Below, in pieces: positions 1-7,109 of a DNA stretch of 40,843 bases. Source of the stretch: Hyphomonadaceae bacterium UBA1849 (GTDB lineage: Bacteria > Pseudomonadota > Alphaproteobacteria > Caulobacterales > Hyphomonadaceae); NCBI GenBank assembly GCA_002338565.1, contig DDIN01000003.1:1-40843 (forward strand), written 5' to 3'. Under the pieces are notes generated by a model, which saw only the letters and a program-made list of their open reading frames with translations, did not search any database and had not been told where the DNA came from. Made by a program: the position numbers and the translations under genes. Each line of letters opens with the position of its first letter. The first letter of the stretch is position 1.

Positions 1-22
1 TCAAATCCTACTCCCGCACCCA
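1..22 (+). tRNA. 3' end of a tRNA, cut by the window edge (possibly tRNA-His)
   Basis: The first 22 bases read as the last part of a tRNA: T-loop remainder TCAAAT, 3' strand of the T stem CCTAC (7-11), 3' acceptor strand TCCCGCA (12-18), discriminator C (19) and an encoded CCA (20-22). A terminator follows at 29-63. In bacteria a C at position 73 is characteristic of tRNA-His, so His is the best guess, but the anticodon lies outside the window. If it is His, C73 is noteworthy because many alphaproteobacteria carry A73 in this tRNA. The tRNA nature is fairly clear; the isotype is a weak inference. Confidence 0.6.
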
Positions 23-28
23 AATCTT

Positions 29-63
29 AAAAGCCGTTGACACAATCCGTCAGCGGCTTTTTT
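29..63 (+). terminator. Rho-independent terminator after the tRNA
   Basis: A 13-bp stem (arm 29-41 with arm 49-61, one G-T wobble) closes a 7-base loop and runs into six T residues (58-63). It lies 7 bases after the tRNA CCA end. The minus-strand side ends in only four Ts, so it may also act weakly on the leucine operon that ends at 97. Confidence 0.85.
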
Positions 64-96
64 GTTGCCTTGAATAGAAACTACAATAGTGAAGTA

Positions 97-948
97 TCAG
101 GCTTGGTCAGTAAGCTGTTTCCACTGAGAGACTAGTTTGCGTGCCTGCTTCTCGTGAGGTGCGTCGACCATCTTCCCGTCGATCTGAAGTGCGCCTGCGT
201 CAGGGTTTTTCTGAAATGCCTCAATGATCTTCATTGCGTTCGCGATCTCATCATCGGATGGCGTGAAAGCGTCGTTGATGATCTGGCACTGAGACGGATG
301 GATCGCCATCATCGCAGTAAATCCGTCGCGTCGGGCACGCGCAGCATACGCGGTGAGCCCGTCTATATCTTTGATATTTGGATAAACAGTCTCGACGGCT
401 TTAACGCCTGCTGCGTGGGCTGCGAAGAGGGCAATGCTACGCACCCATTCGAAGGGCGGCGTGTAGCTTCCATCAGTCTCACGTGAGCCGGATGCACCGA
501 TAGTGGCTGGAAGATCCTCTGCGCCCCATGTTAGGCCGCACAGGCTTGAGCTCACATCTTCATAAGTATCCAGATTGAACAGCGCACGTGGCGTCTCCGT
601 CCCGATCGGGAGGATAGGCACAGGGGAGTCGCCCATTGCATCCGCCAGATCGAGTACGTCTTTAGCGCCTTCGGCCTTTGGAAGGACAATGCCGTCCGGT
701 TTCGCCTTGAGCACAGCAGGAAGGTCGGTCTCAAGCCCGCCAGCAGGAATTGGGTTGATCCGCACAAAGACCGGCTTGGACCGTGGTAGAGAGAGGCTTT
801 CTATAACGGCTTGTCGCGCATCTGTTTTTCGGGATGGCGCAACGGAATCTTCAAGATCGAGGATCAGGCCGTCAGCAGCACTGTCGAGCGCTTTCTGGAA
901 ACGCTCTGGACGATCACCCGGGACAAAGAGCAGAGAACGAAATTCCAC
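97..948 (-). CDS. HpcH/HpaI/CitE-family CoA-ester lyase, probable (R)-HMG-CoA lyase of leucine degradation
   Basis: A 283-residue TIM-barrel lyase of the CitE group. Visible motifs are SLLFVPGDRPERF near the N-terminus, DLEDSV (31-36), the substrate-binding Arg in RIN (about 63), the Mg ligands Glu in TET (about 118) and Asp in WGAEDL (about 145), and IHPSQ near the C-terminus. The start is a GTG one base after the MaoC stop; the longer upstream extension would lie inside that gene and is rejected. It is the last gene of an operon with isovaleryl-CoA dehydrogenase and methylcrotonyl-CoA carboxylase. The family cleaves acyl-CoAs by a retro-Claisen reaction into acetyl-CoA and a keto acid. In Mycobacterium tuberculosis the homologous neighbourhood contains Rv2498c, reported as an (R)-HMG-CoA/citramalyl-CoA lyase. 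I infer the same role here; malyl- or citramalyl-CoA cleavage is the alternative. Confidence 0.85.
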   Translation of the reverse strand: MEFRSLLFVPGDRPERFQKALDSAADGLILDLEDSVAPSRKTDARQAVIESLSLPRSKPVFVRINPIPAGGLETDLPAVLKAKPDGIVLPKAEGAKDVLDLADAMGDSPVPILPIGTETPRALFNLDTYEDVSSSLCGLTWGAEDLPATIGASGSRETDGSYTPPFEWVRSIALFAAHAAGVKAVETVYPNIKDIDGLTAYAARARRDGFTAMMAIHPSQCQIINDAFTPSDDEIANAMKIIEAFQKNPDAGALQIDGKMVDAPHEKQARKLVSQWKQLTDQA

Positions 949-949
949 G

Positions 950-1402
950 TCAGTTCGGCTTTTTGTGCAGTAGGGCCATACGAAGGCATTCACAGACGAT
1001 CTTTTCATCCTGGTTAAGCATGATGTGCTTGAAGGTGACGATGCCTGCGGTCGGGCGCGAGCGGCTCTCGCGTAGCTCGACAACTTCTGTCTCGCAGCGA
1101 AGTGTGTCACCGATAAAGACCGGATTTGGCATAACCAGCTTGTCATAGCCAAGATTGGCAACCAGTGTTCCAAGTGTCGTGTCGCCCACGGTCACGCCAA
1201 CCATCAGACCGAATGTGAAAATACCATTCACGACAATCTGGCCGAACTCAGTTGATTCAGCGTAGGTTTTATCGAGGTGTAGCGGCTGCGGGTTGTGTGT
1301 CAGCGTACACATCATCAGATTGTCGGTCTCAGTTACCGTGCGACGCAGATCATGCTGAATGCGCTCGCCCACAGTCCATTCGTCGAAATGTTTTCCGCCC
1401 AT
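950..1402 (-). CDS. MaoC-family hydratase, probable methylglutaconyl-CoA hydratase (R-specific)
   Basis: A 150-residue single hot-dog-fold MaoC protein. The hydratase-2 signature normally reads D-x-N-P-x-H; here the matching segment is NPQPLH (37-42), so the general-acid/base Asp is Asn and the Asn is Gln, while the His is kept. The gene sits two bases after the carboxylase alpha-subunit stop and one base before the CitE-type lyase, so it is translated with them. In the M. tuberculosis leucine cluster Rv2499c has this place. I infer hydration of 3-methylglutaconyl-CoA to (R)-HMG-CoA in the cytoplasm, replacing the crotonase LiuC. Mesaconyl- or itaconyl-CoA hydration is an alternative because CitE-type lyases also take citramalyl-CoA. 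The family call is firm, the substrate is not. Confidence 0.83.
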   Translation of the reverse strand: MGGKHFDEWTVGERIQHDLRRTVTETDNLMMCTLTHNPQPLHLDKTYAESTEFGQIVVNGIFTFGLMVGVTVGDTTLGTLVANLGYDKLVMPNPVFIGDTLRCETEVVELRESRSRPTAGIVTFKHIMLNQDEKIVCECLRMALLHKKPN

Positions 1403-1404
1403 GA

Positions 1405-3309
1405 TTATGCCTCGTCTGTTTTAGGTTCTATCGTGATGAGGGCTGCGCCTTCTTCTACCTGATCATTCTGCGCGACCGAAACAGTCGCCACGATGCCATC
1501 GTGCGGCGCGGTCAGATTATGCTCCATCTTCATGGCTTCCAGCGTGACGAGCTTTTCGCCAGCTGTCACGCTCTGGCCTTCCGACACGAACAGACCAATC
1601 ACTTTACCGGGCATTGGTGAGATGATGGCCCCATCGCTTGCGCCAACTGCGCCGTGAGCATCAAATTGCGGCCATGTGATATGATATGGCCAGCCATTCT
1701 CGATGAGCAGATAGCCTTCCGGCGTGCCTAGCAGGTTATCTTCAAAATAATCTTCATCTTCAGTGCGGATCACCGATACGATTTCGCCATCCACTGAGAA
1801 CCAGCTTTCGACATCCTGAGCCGCGTTGAGGCGGAAGCCTTCCAGCTGGCCCCATGGATCGAGTGTCGTGCCGGAGAAGCTTACAGGCGTGATTTCCTGC
1901 TCCAGATGAAGCGCGACGACGGTTATGCCTTCGGGCGAAGGTGCCGGCTTGTCTGTCAGACGAGCGCCTTCTGCTTCGATGAAGCCCGTGGTGACTTCAG
2001 CCTCCGCAAACGCCGGTTCACGAAGGAGCGTCGTCAGGAAGCCGGCATTATTGCGCACCGGCCATGTCGCCACAGCGCCGCAGGCGCTCGCAAGCGCTTC
2101 GCAGGCATCATCACGCGTTTCGCCATAGGCGATCAGCTTGGCGATCATCGGGTCATAGAACGGTGAAACCTCGCTTCCCTGATAAACGCCGGTGTCGACG
2201 CGGACGAACGACGGCAGGTCGAGGATTTCAAGTTTGCCCGTCGAGGGCAGGAAGCCGGTTTCCGGATTCTCTGCATAGAGGCGGGCTTCCATCGCCCAGC
2301 CATCCATCTCGATTTCGTCCTGTTGGAGAGGCAGAGCTTCACCCGCAGCGACGCGCAGCTGCCATTCTACAAGGTCGATGCCTGTGATCTCTTCGGTGAC
2401 GGGATGCTCGACCTGAAGGCGGGTGTTCATTTCCATGAACCATGTCCGGTCTGCGGACAAAGGACCCGAGCCGTCGGCGATAAACTCCACAGTGCCAGCG
2501 CCGACATAGTTCACCGCTTGCGCCGCGCGAACAGCGGCTGCGCAAATGGCTTCGCGGGCTTCGTGGCTCATGCCAGGGGCAGGGGCTTCTTCGATCACTT
2601 TCTGGTGGCGACGTTGAAGCGTACAATCCCGCTCGAACAGATGGACGACATTGCCATGCGCGTCGCCAAACACCTGCACCTCGATATGGCGCGGATTGGT
2701 GATGAATTTTTCTAGCAGAACACGATCATCGCCGAAGCTGGATTTCGCTTCACGCTGGCAGGAGCCGAGCGCTTCGAGAAAATCTTCGCCGCGTTCGACT
2801 TTACGCATGCCTTTGCCGCCACCGCCAGCGACCGCTTTGATCAGCACCGGATAGCCGATTTTGTCCGCTTCCGATTTCAGCGTGTCAGATGATTGGTCTT
2901 CGCCGAGATATCCCGGCGTTGTTGGCACGCCCGCATGCTGCATGAGCTTTTTGGCGGCATCTTTCAGACCCATTGCGTTGATGCTGTCAGGCTTGGGGCC
3001 AACCCAGATGATACCAGCATCAATAACCGACTGAGCGAAGGCCGCGTTTTCTGACAGGAAACCATAGCCCGGATGGATGGCATCTGCGCCGGTTTGCTTT
3101 GCAGCTTCGACGATCTTGCTGCCGACGAGATAGCTTTCATTGGCTGGGGCAGTGCCGATATGGACGGCTTCGTCCGCCTCCAGAACGTGAAGGGCATTGG
3201 CGTCTGCGTCGGAAAAGACGGCAATCGTTCGGATGCCGAGTTCACGGGCAGTGCGAATGACACGGCAGGCTATCTCGCCGCGATTTGCGATTAGAATAGA
3301 ACTGATCAT
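1405..3309 (-). CDS. liuD: Methylcrotonyl-CoA carboxylase, biotin-carrying alpha subunit
   Basis: This 634-residue protein has the full acyl-CoA carboxylase alpha layout: biotin carboxylase N-domain (ILIANRGEIACR at 6-17), ATP-grasp with GGGGKG (162-167), the signature MNTRLQVEHPVTE (294-306), a linker domain, and a C-terminal biotinyl domain with EAMKM, biotinylated Lys about 594. It carries out ATP-dependent carboxylation of biotin, which the beta subunit then uses on 3-methylcrotonyl-CoA. The substrate is assigned from the adjacent beta subunit (stop to start gap of four bases) and from isovaleryl-CoA dehydrogenase in the same operon. A second alpha-type carboxylase at 20870 is the likely propionyl-CoA enzyme. 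Geranyl-CoA carboxylase is a less likely alternative because the acyclic-terpene genes are absent here. Confidence 0.93.
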   Translation of the reverse strand: MISSILIANRGEIACRVIRTARELGIRTIAVFSDADANALHVLEADEAVHIGTAPANESYLVGSKIVEAAKQTGADAIHPGYGFLSENAAFAQSVIDAGIIWVGPKPDSINAMGLKDAAKKLMQHAGVPTTPGYLGEDQSSDTLKSEADKIGYPVLIKAVAGGGGKGMRKVERGEDFLEALGSCQREAKSSFGDDRVLLEKFITNPRHIEVQVFGDAHGNVVHLFERDCTLQRRHQKVIEEAPAPGMSHEAREAICAAAVRAAQAVNYVGAGTVEFIADGSGPLSADRTWFMEMNTRLQVEHPVTEEITGIDLVEWQLRVAAGEALPLQQDEIEMDGWAMEARLYAENPETGFLPSTGKLEILDLPSFVRVDTGVYQGSEVSPFYDPMIAKLIAYGETRDDACEALASACGAVATWPVRNNAGFLTTLLREPAFAEAEVTTGFIEAEGARLTDKPAPSPEGITVVALHLEQEITPVSFSGTTLDPWGQLEGFRLNAAQDVESWFSVDGEIVSVIRTEDEDYFEDNLLGTPEGYLLIENGWPYHITWPQFDAHGAVGASDGAIISPMPGKVIGLFVSEGQSVTAGEKLVTLEAMKMEHNLTAPHDGIVATVSVAQNDQVEEGAALITIEPKTDEA

Positions 3310-3313
3310 GGCA

Positions 3314-4915
3314 TTACATCCTGAAAATGCCGAATTGAGCGCGTTCCGGAATCGGCGCGTTCAGCGTTGCAGCGAAGGCGAGGCCGAGCACATCTCGTGT
3401 TTGTGCCGGATCGATAATGCCGTCATCCCAGATGCGGGACGTTGCATACCATGGATTGCCCTCGGTCTCGTATTTCTCGCGGATGGGTGCCTTGAAGTTC
3501 TCGGCGTCTTCATCGCTCCATTTGTCCGCATCGCGGTGTACGGTCGCCAGGACGCTGGCCGCCTGCTCGCCGCCCATGACGGAGATGCGGCTGTTCGGCC
3601 ACGAAAAGAGAAAGCGGGGTTCGTAGGCGCGTCCGGCCATGCCGTAATTGCCTGCGCCGAAACTGCCACCAATCAGAACGGTGATTTTCGGAACCTGTGC
3701 TGTGGAGACCGCTGTCACCAGCTTCGCGCCATGCTTAGCAATGCCTTCTGCCTCATACTTACCGCCCACCATGAAGCCGGAAATGTTCTGCAGGAAGAGA
3801 AGCGGAATGCGTCGCTGGCAGGCGAGCTCGATGAAGTGCGCGCCTTTCTGTGCGCTCTCTGAATAGAGGACGCCGTTATTGCCGAGAATGGCGACTGGCA
3901 TACCCCAGATATGCGCGAAACCGCAGACCAGCGTGCTGCCATAATTGACTTTGAACTCGTGGAATTCCGAGCCGTCAACCAGACGTGCAATGATCTCTTT
4001 CACGTCCATCTGCATGCGCAGATCAGTCGGGATGAGGCTGTAAAGATCGTCTGCAGGATATAGCGGCGCATTGCCCTGCTTCATATTGAGGCCCGGATCG
4101 GCAGCTGGTGGCAGAGTGGAAATAATGCTGCGCACAATTGAGAGCGCGTGCTCATCGTTTTCTGCCACATGGTCGACGACACCGGACTTGGAACCGTGAA
4201 GGTCGCCGCCGCCGAGGTCTTCGGCGGAGATTTCTTCGCCCGTTGCAGCTTTCACCAAAGGCGGGCCAGCAAGAAAGATCGTGCCTTGATTGCGCACGAT
4301 AACTGTCTCGTCCGACATGGCCGGAACATAAGCACCACCCGCCGTACAGCTACCCATCACGCAGGCAATCTGCGGAATGCCCTTGGCCGACATGTTGGCC
4401 TGATTGAAGAAGATGCGGCCGAAATGGTCTTTGTCGGGGAAGACTTCATCCTGATGGGGCAGGTTCGCGCCACCGGAGTCGACGAGGTAAATGCAAGGGA
4501 GGCGGTTCTGCAGCGCGATTTCTTGTGCGCGCAAATGCTTCTTCACCGTCATAGGATAGTACGTGCCGCCCTTAACCGTCGCATCATTGGCAACGATCAT
4601 CACCTGACGGCCCTGCACAAGGCCAATACCTGTGATGATGCCAGCGCCCGGAATATCCTCACCGTAGAGGCCATTCGCGGCCAGCTGCGAAAGCTCAAGA
4701 AATGGCGCGCCCGGATCAAGCAGATGGCGCACACGGTCGCGTGGCAGAAGTTTGCCTCGCGCGGTGTGGCGTGCACGTGATTTCTCACTTCCACCAAGAG
4801 CCGCCTTGGCGACATCTGTCTTCAGGCGTTCAATAAGCGCGTGATTAAACTCTGCGAAGGTCTTCGCATCCTGACTGTCCGGCAGAAGTTTTGTTTTCAG
4901 TTTCGGCGTACTCAT
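3314..4915 (-). CDS. liuB: Methylcrotonyl-CoA carboxylase, carboxyltransferase beta subunit
   Basis: This 533-residue carboxyltransferase has the two crotonase-like halves of the family, with the oxyanion-hole segments GGAYVPAMSDE and GSFGAGNYGMAGRAYEP followed by FSWPNSRISVMGGEQAA. The last group is typical of methylcrotonyl-CoA (and geranyl-CoA) carboxylases rather than of acetyl- or propionyl-CoA ones. It transfers CO2 from biotin to 3-methylcrotonyl-CoA, giving 3-methylglutaconyl-CoA. Its ATG overlaps the isovaleryl-CoA dehydrogenase stop in an ATGA, and the alpha subunit follows after four bases, so the three are translationally coupled. Length matches the family. Confidence 0.94.
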   Translation of the reverse strand: MSTPKLKTKLLPDSQDAKTFAEFNHALIERLKTDVAKAALGGSEKSRARHTARGKLLPRDRVRHLLDPGAPFLELSQLAANGLYGEDIPGAGIITGIGLVQGRQVMIVANDATVKGGTYYPMTVKKHLRAQEIALQNRLPCIYLVDSGGANLPHQDEVFPDKDHFGRIFFNQANMSAKGIPQIACVMGSCTAGGAYVPAMSDETVIVRNQGTIFLAGPPLVKAATGEEISAEDLGGGDLHGSKSGVVDHVAENDEHALSIVRSIISTLPPAADPGLNMKQGNAPLYPADDLYSLIPTDLRMQMDVKEIIARLVDGSEFHEFKVNYGSTLVCGFAHIWGMPVAILGNNGVLYSESAQKGAHFIELACQRRIPLLFLQNISGFMVGGKYEAEGIAKHGAKLVTAVSTAQVPKITVLIGGSFGAGNYGMAGRAYEPRFLFSWPNSRISVMGGEQAASVLATVHRDADKWSDEDAENFKAPIREKYETEGNPWYATSRIWDDGIIDPAQTRDVLGLAFAATLNAPIPERAQFGIFRM

Positions 4916-6063
4916 CCTTTCATCAGCTCCCGTCCGATGAGGAAGCGACGGATTTCATTTGTACCCGCGCCAATGTCATAGAGCTTAGCGTCCCGGAGGA
5001 GGCGTTCAACCGGCCATTCTTTTGTGTAGCCAGCGCCGCCAAGAGCCTGAATGGCTTCAAGCGAGCACTTCACTGCGTTCTCGCTCGACATCAGGATCGC
5101 ACCCGCCGCGTCAAAACGCGTTGTCTGGTCATTGTCGCAAGCTTTGGCGACTGCATAGACGTAGGCGCGTGAGGAGTTCAGCGCGACATACATGTCGGCT
5201 ATTTTCGCCTGCATGAGTTGGAAGTCACCAATCGGGCGTCCGAACTGCTTACGCTCGCGAATATAAGGCAGGACGGTATCAATGCACGCCTGCATAATGC
5301 CAAGCGGGCCGCCGGACAGAACCGAACGCTCATAGTCGAGGCCGCTCATCAGGATCGCAGCGCCCTGACCCTCTTCGCCCATCACATTCTCGTCCGGCAC
5401 GAAGCAGTCTTCAAAAACCAATTCGCCCGTGTAGGAGCCACGCATGCCCATCTTGTCGAGCTTGCGAGCACAAGAGAAGCCTTTGAAGTCTTTCTCAACG
5501 AGGAAGGCTGTCACGCTTTTGGAGCCGGCTTCCGGATCAGTCTTGGCGTAAATAACCAGCGTATCTGCGATCGGACCGTTGGTGATCCAGAATTTGGTGC
5601 CGTTCAGGATATAGCCGCCGTCAGCTTTCTTTGCGCGCAGGCTCATGCTCATCACGTCAGAGCCGGATCCGGCTTCAGACATAGCGAGTGCGCCCACATG
5701 CTCACCCGAGATCAGCTTTGGTAGATATTTGGCTTTCTGCGCAGGCGTACCCCAGCGACGGATCTGGTTCACACACAGGTTGGAGTGTGCGCCATAAGAG
5801 AGACCGATAGAGGCGGAAGCACGAGAAATCTCTTCCATAGCTACGACGTGTTCCAGATAGCCAAGGCCTAACCCGCCATCTTTTTCTTCCACGGTAATGC
5901 CGTGCAGGCCAAGTTCGCCCATTTCCGTCCATACCCAACGCGGGCATTCGTCGGTGCTGTCGATCTCGGCTGCGATAGGGGCCAGCCTGTCGCGCGCAAA
6001 CCGCTCGCAGGTCTCGCGGAGCATGTCCGCTGTTTCACCAAGTGAGAAATCGAGGCCACTCAT
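4912..6063 (-). CDS. liuA: Isovaleryl-CoA dehydrogenase
   Basis: This 383-residue acyl-CoA dehydrogenase oxidises isovaleryl-CoA to 3-methylcrotonyl-CoA using FAD and passes electrons to ETF. The FAD-binding stretch AMSEAGSGSD and WITNG are present. The C-terminal segment reads YDIGAGTNEIRR, lacking the Glu used by medium-chain enzymes, while DYERSVLSGGPLG carries the Glu (about 245) at the position used by isovaleryl-CoA dehydrogenases. The chosen ATG at 6063 is preceded by AGGGAGA eight bases upstream; a start 14 codons earlier has no such site. It is the first gene of the leucine operon and faces the LysR gene across 114 bases. Confidence 0.94.
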   Translation of the reverse strand: MSGLDFSLGETADMLRETCERFARDRLAPIAAEIDSTDECPRWVWTEMGELGLHGITVEEKDGGLGLGYLEHVVAMEEISRASASIGLSYGAHSNLCVNQIRRWGTPAQKAKYLPKLISGEHVGALAMSEAGSGSDVMSMSLRAKKADGGYILNGTKFWITNGPIADTLVIYAKTDPEAGSKSVTAFLVEKDFKGFSCARKLDKMGMRGSYTGELVFEDCFVPDENVMGEEGQGAAILMSGLDYERSVLSGGPLGIMQACIDTVLPYIRERKQFGRPIGDFQLMQAKIADMYVALNSSRAYVYAVAKACDNDQTTRFDAAGAILMSSENAVKCSLEAIQALGGAGYTKEWPVERLLRDAKLYDIGAGTNEIRRFLIGRELMKG

Positions 6064-6146
6064 CTGTTCAGTCTCCCTAACTGTATTTTTCGCGGATTTT
6101 AGCAAAACACGTTGAATAGATGAAATTGAAAAACTTTTGCCTTAGA

Positions 6147-6163
6147 TATAGGTCCTGTCTATA
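6147..6163. promoter_or_regulatory. Candidate LysR operator (T-N11-A)
   Basis: TATAG (6147-6151) and CTATA (6159-6163) form a perfect inverted repeat around a 7-base spacer, giving the T-N11-A pattern (T6149, A6161) typical of LysR-type regulators. A second small palindrome, CTATAAATAG (6159-6168), overlaps its right half. The site is 14 bases before the LysR start and between the two divergent genes, so it could serve both autoregulation and control of the leucine operon. A wider repeat GCAAAA (6102-6107) / TTTTGC (6135-6140) lies closer to the operon. Binding by this LysR is inferred from position. Confidence 0.55.
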
Positions 6164-6177
6164 AATAGGATCGTCCG

Positions 6178-7059
6178 ATGATCGACCGCTATCTTATTCG
6201 CTACTTCCTCGCTGTCGTGGATCAGGGTTCGTTTTCACGGGCATCACGGCAGGCGAACGTGTCCCAGCCTACGCTGTCTGTCGGCATTGCCAAGCTTGAA
6301 AGCCTTCTGGGTGAAACCCTGTTTGAACGGTCGACGCGACGTATCAGTCTGACGAGTGCAGGGGCGCGATTTCTGCCGCATGCGCGGCGGATTGAAAGCG
6401 AGTTCAATCAGGCAGCCATTTCAGTCAGGTCCGAAGGCGCACCTGAAGTCACACGGCTCGGAATCCTCTCAACGATTCCAGCAAGGCTGGTCGGTCAGGC
6501 ATTCGGGCGACTCCACCTCTCTAATCCGACACTTCGGATCGAAATCGTGGAGGGCTCAGAGAAGGAACTGTCCAATGCGCTTGCCCGACGACGGATTGAT
6601 GCGGCACTCACTGTCGTGGGCCGTGGCGGCGAACGGTATGTCGAGCAGCATCTTTATCGCGAGCCTTATCATATGGCGCTGATGCCGGAGCACCCTGCGG
6701 CGGGCCATGACGTTGTAACTGTCGAGGATGTCGCGGAAAGCGTCATGATGGTTCGACGTCATTGTGAGGCGCTATCGGAGACCAGCCGGTTCTTTACGGA
6801 GCAGGGCGTCAGGCCCTTCTTCTCTTTCCGGTCATCGAATGATGAGCGCGTTATGGAGATGGTGGCATGTGGGCTCGGAATCACCATCATGCCGGCGAGC
6901 TATGAGTCTTCGGGCATCGTTCTACGCCCTCTCAAAGGATTTGCAGTTGAACGCCAGATTGGTCTTGTTTTCCGCACGGAAGAGGAGGCGGGCCAGCTTC
7001 CGTCAGATGTGGAAGAAGGGGTAAGACTGCTTGCCCGGCATGTTGAAAGCCGCACATAA
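6178..7059 (+). CDS. LysR-family transcriptional regulator
   Basis: This 293-residue protein has an N-terminal winged helix-turn-helix (about 1-60, with SFSRASRQANVSQPTLSVGIAKLE and FERSTRRISLTSAG) and a C-terminal periplasmic-binding-like effector domain of the usual length. Its ATG follows AGGA by seven bases. It is transcribed away from the leucine operon, with an inverted repeat of LysR type between them, and is likely the operon's regulator; the co-inducer could be a leucine-pathway acyl-CoA or keto acid, which the sequence does not tell. Leucine (liu) operons of other proteobacteria usually use the MerR-family LiuR, so a LysR here is a departure. The family is certain, the target is inferred. 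Confidence 0.88.
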   Translation: MIDRYLIRYFLAVVDQGSFSRASRQANVSQPTLSVGIAKLESLLGETLFERSTRRISLTSAGARFLPHARRIESEFNQAAISVRSEGAPEVTRLGILSTIPARLVGQAFGRLHLSNPTLRIEIVEGSEKELSNALARRRIDAALTVVGRGGERYVEQHLYREPYHMALMPEHPAAGHDVVTVEDVAESVMMVRRHCEALSETSRFFTEQGVRPFFSFRSSNDERVMEMVACGLGITIMPASYESSGIVLRPLKGFAVERQIGLVFRTEEEAGQLPSDVEEGVRLLARHVESRT

Positions 7060-7060
7060 A

Positions 7061-7086
7061 AAAAGCCCCCGATTGCGGGGGCTTTT
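7061..7086. terminator. Bidirectional terminator between convergent genes
   Basis: A 10-bp perfect stem AAAAGCCCCC (7061-7070) / GGGGGCTTTT (7077-7086) with a 6-base loop sits directly after the LysR stop and 24 bases before the stop of the minus-strand peptidase. A and T runs flank both sides, so it can end transcription from either direction. Confidence 0.9.
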
Positions 7087-7109
7087 CTGTTTGAGGTATT
7101 GGCGTTTGC

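Noticed and set aside
3197..3862. 221-residue plus-strand reading frame opposite the carboxylase genes
   Set aside because: It spans the junction of two certain genes on the other strand; its composition is rich in Ala, Arg and Cys, as expected of antisense frames in GC-rich DNA.
4148..4780. 210-residue plus-strand frame inside the carboxyltransferase gene
   Set aside because: It is antisense to a well-conserved protein with intact motifs, and shows no domain of its own.
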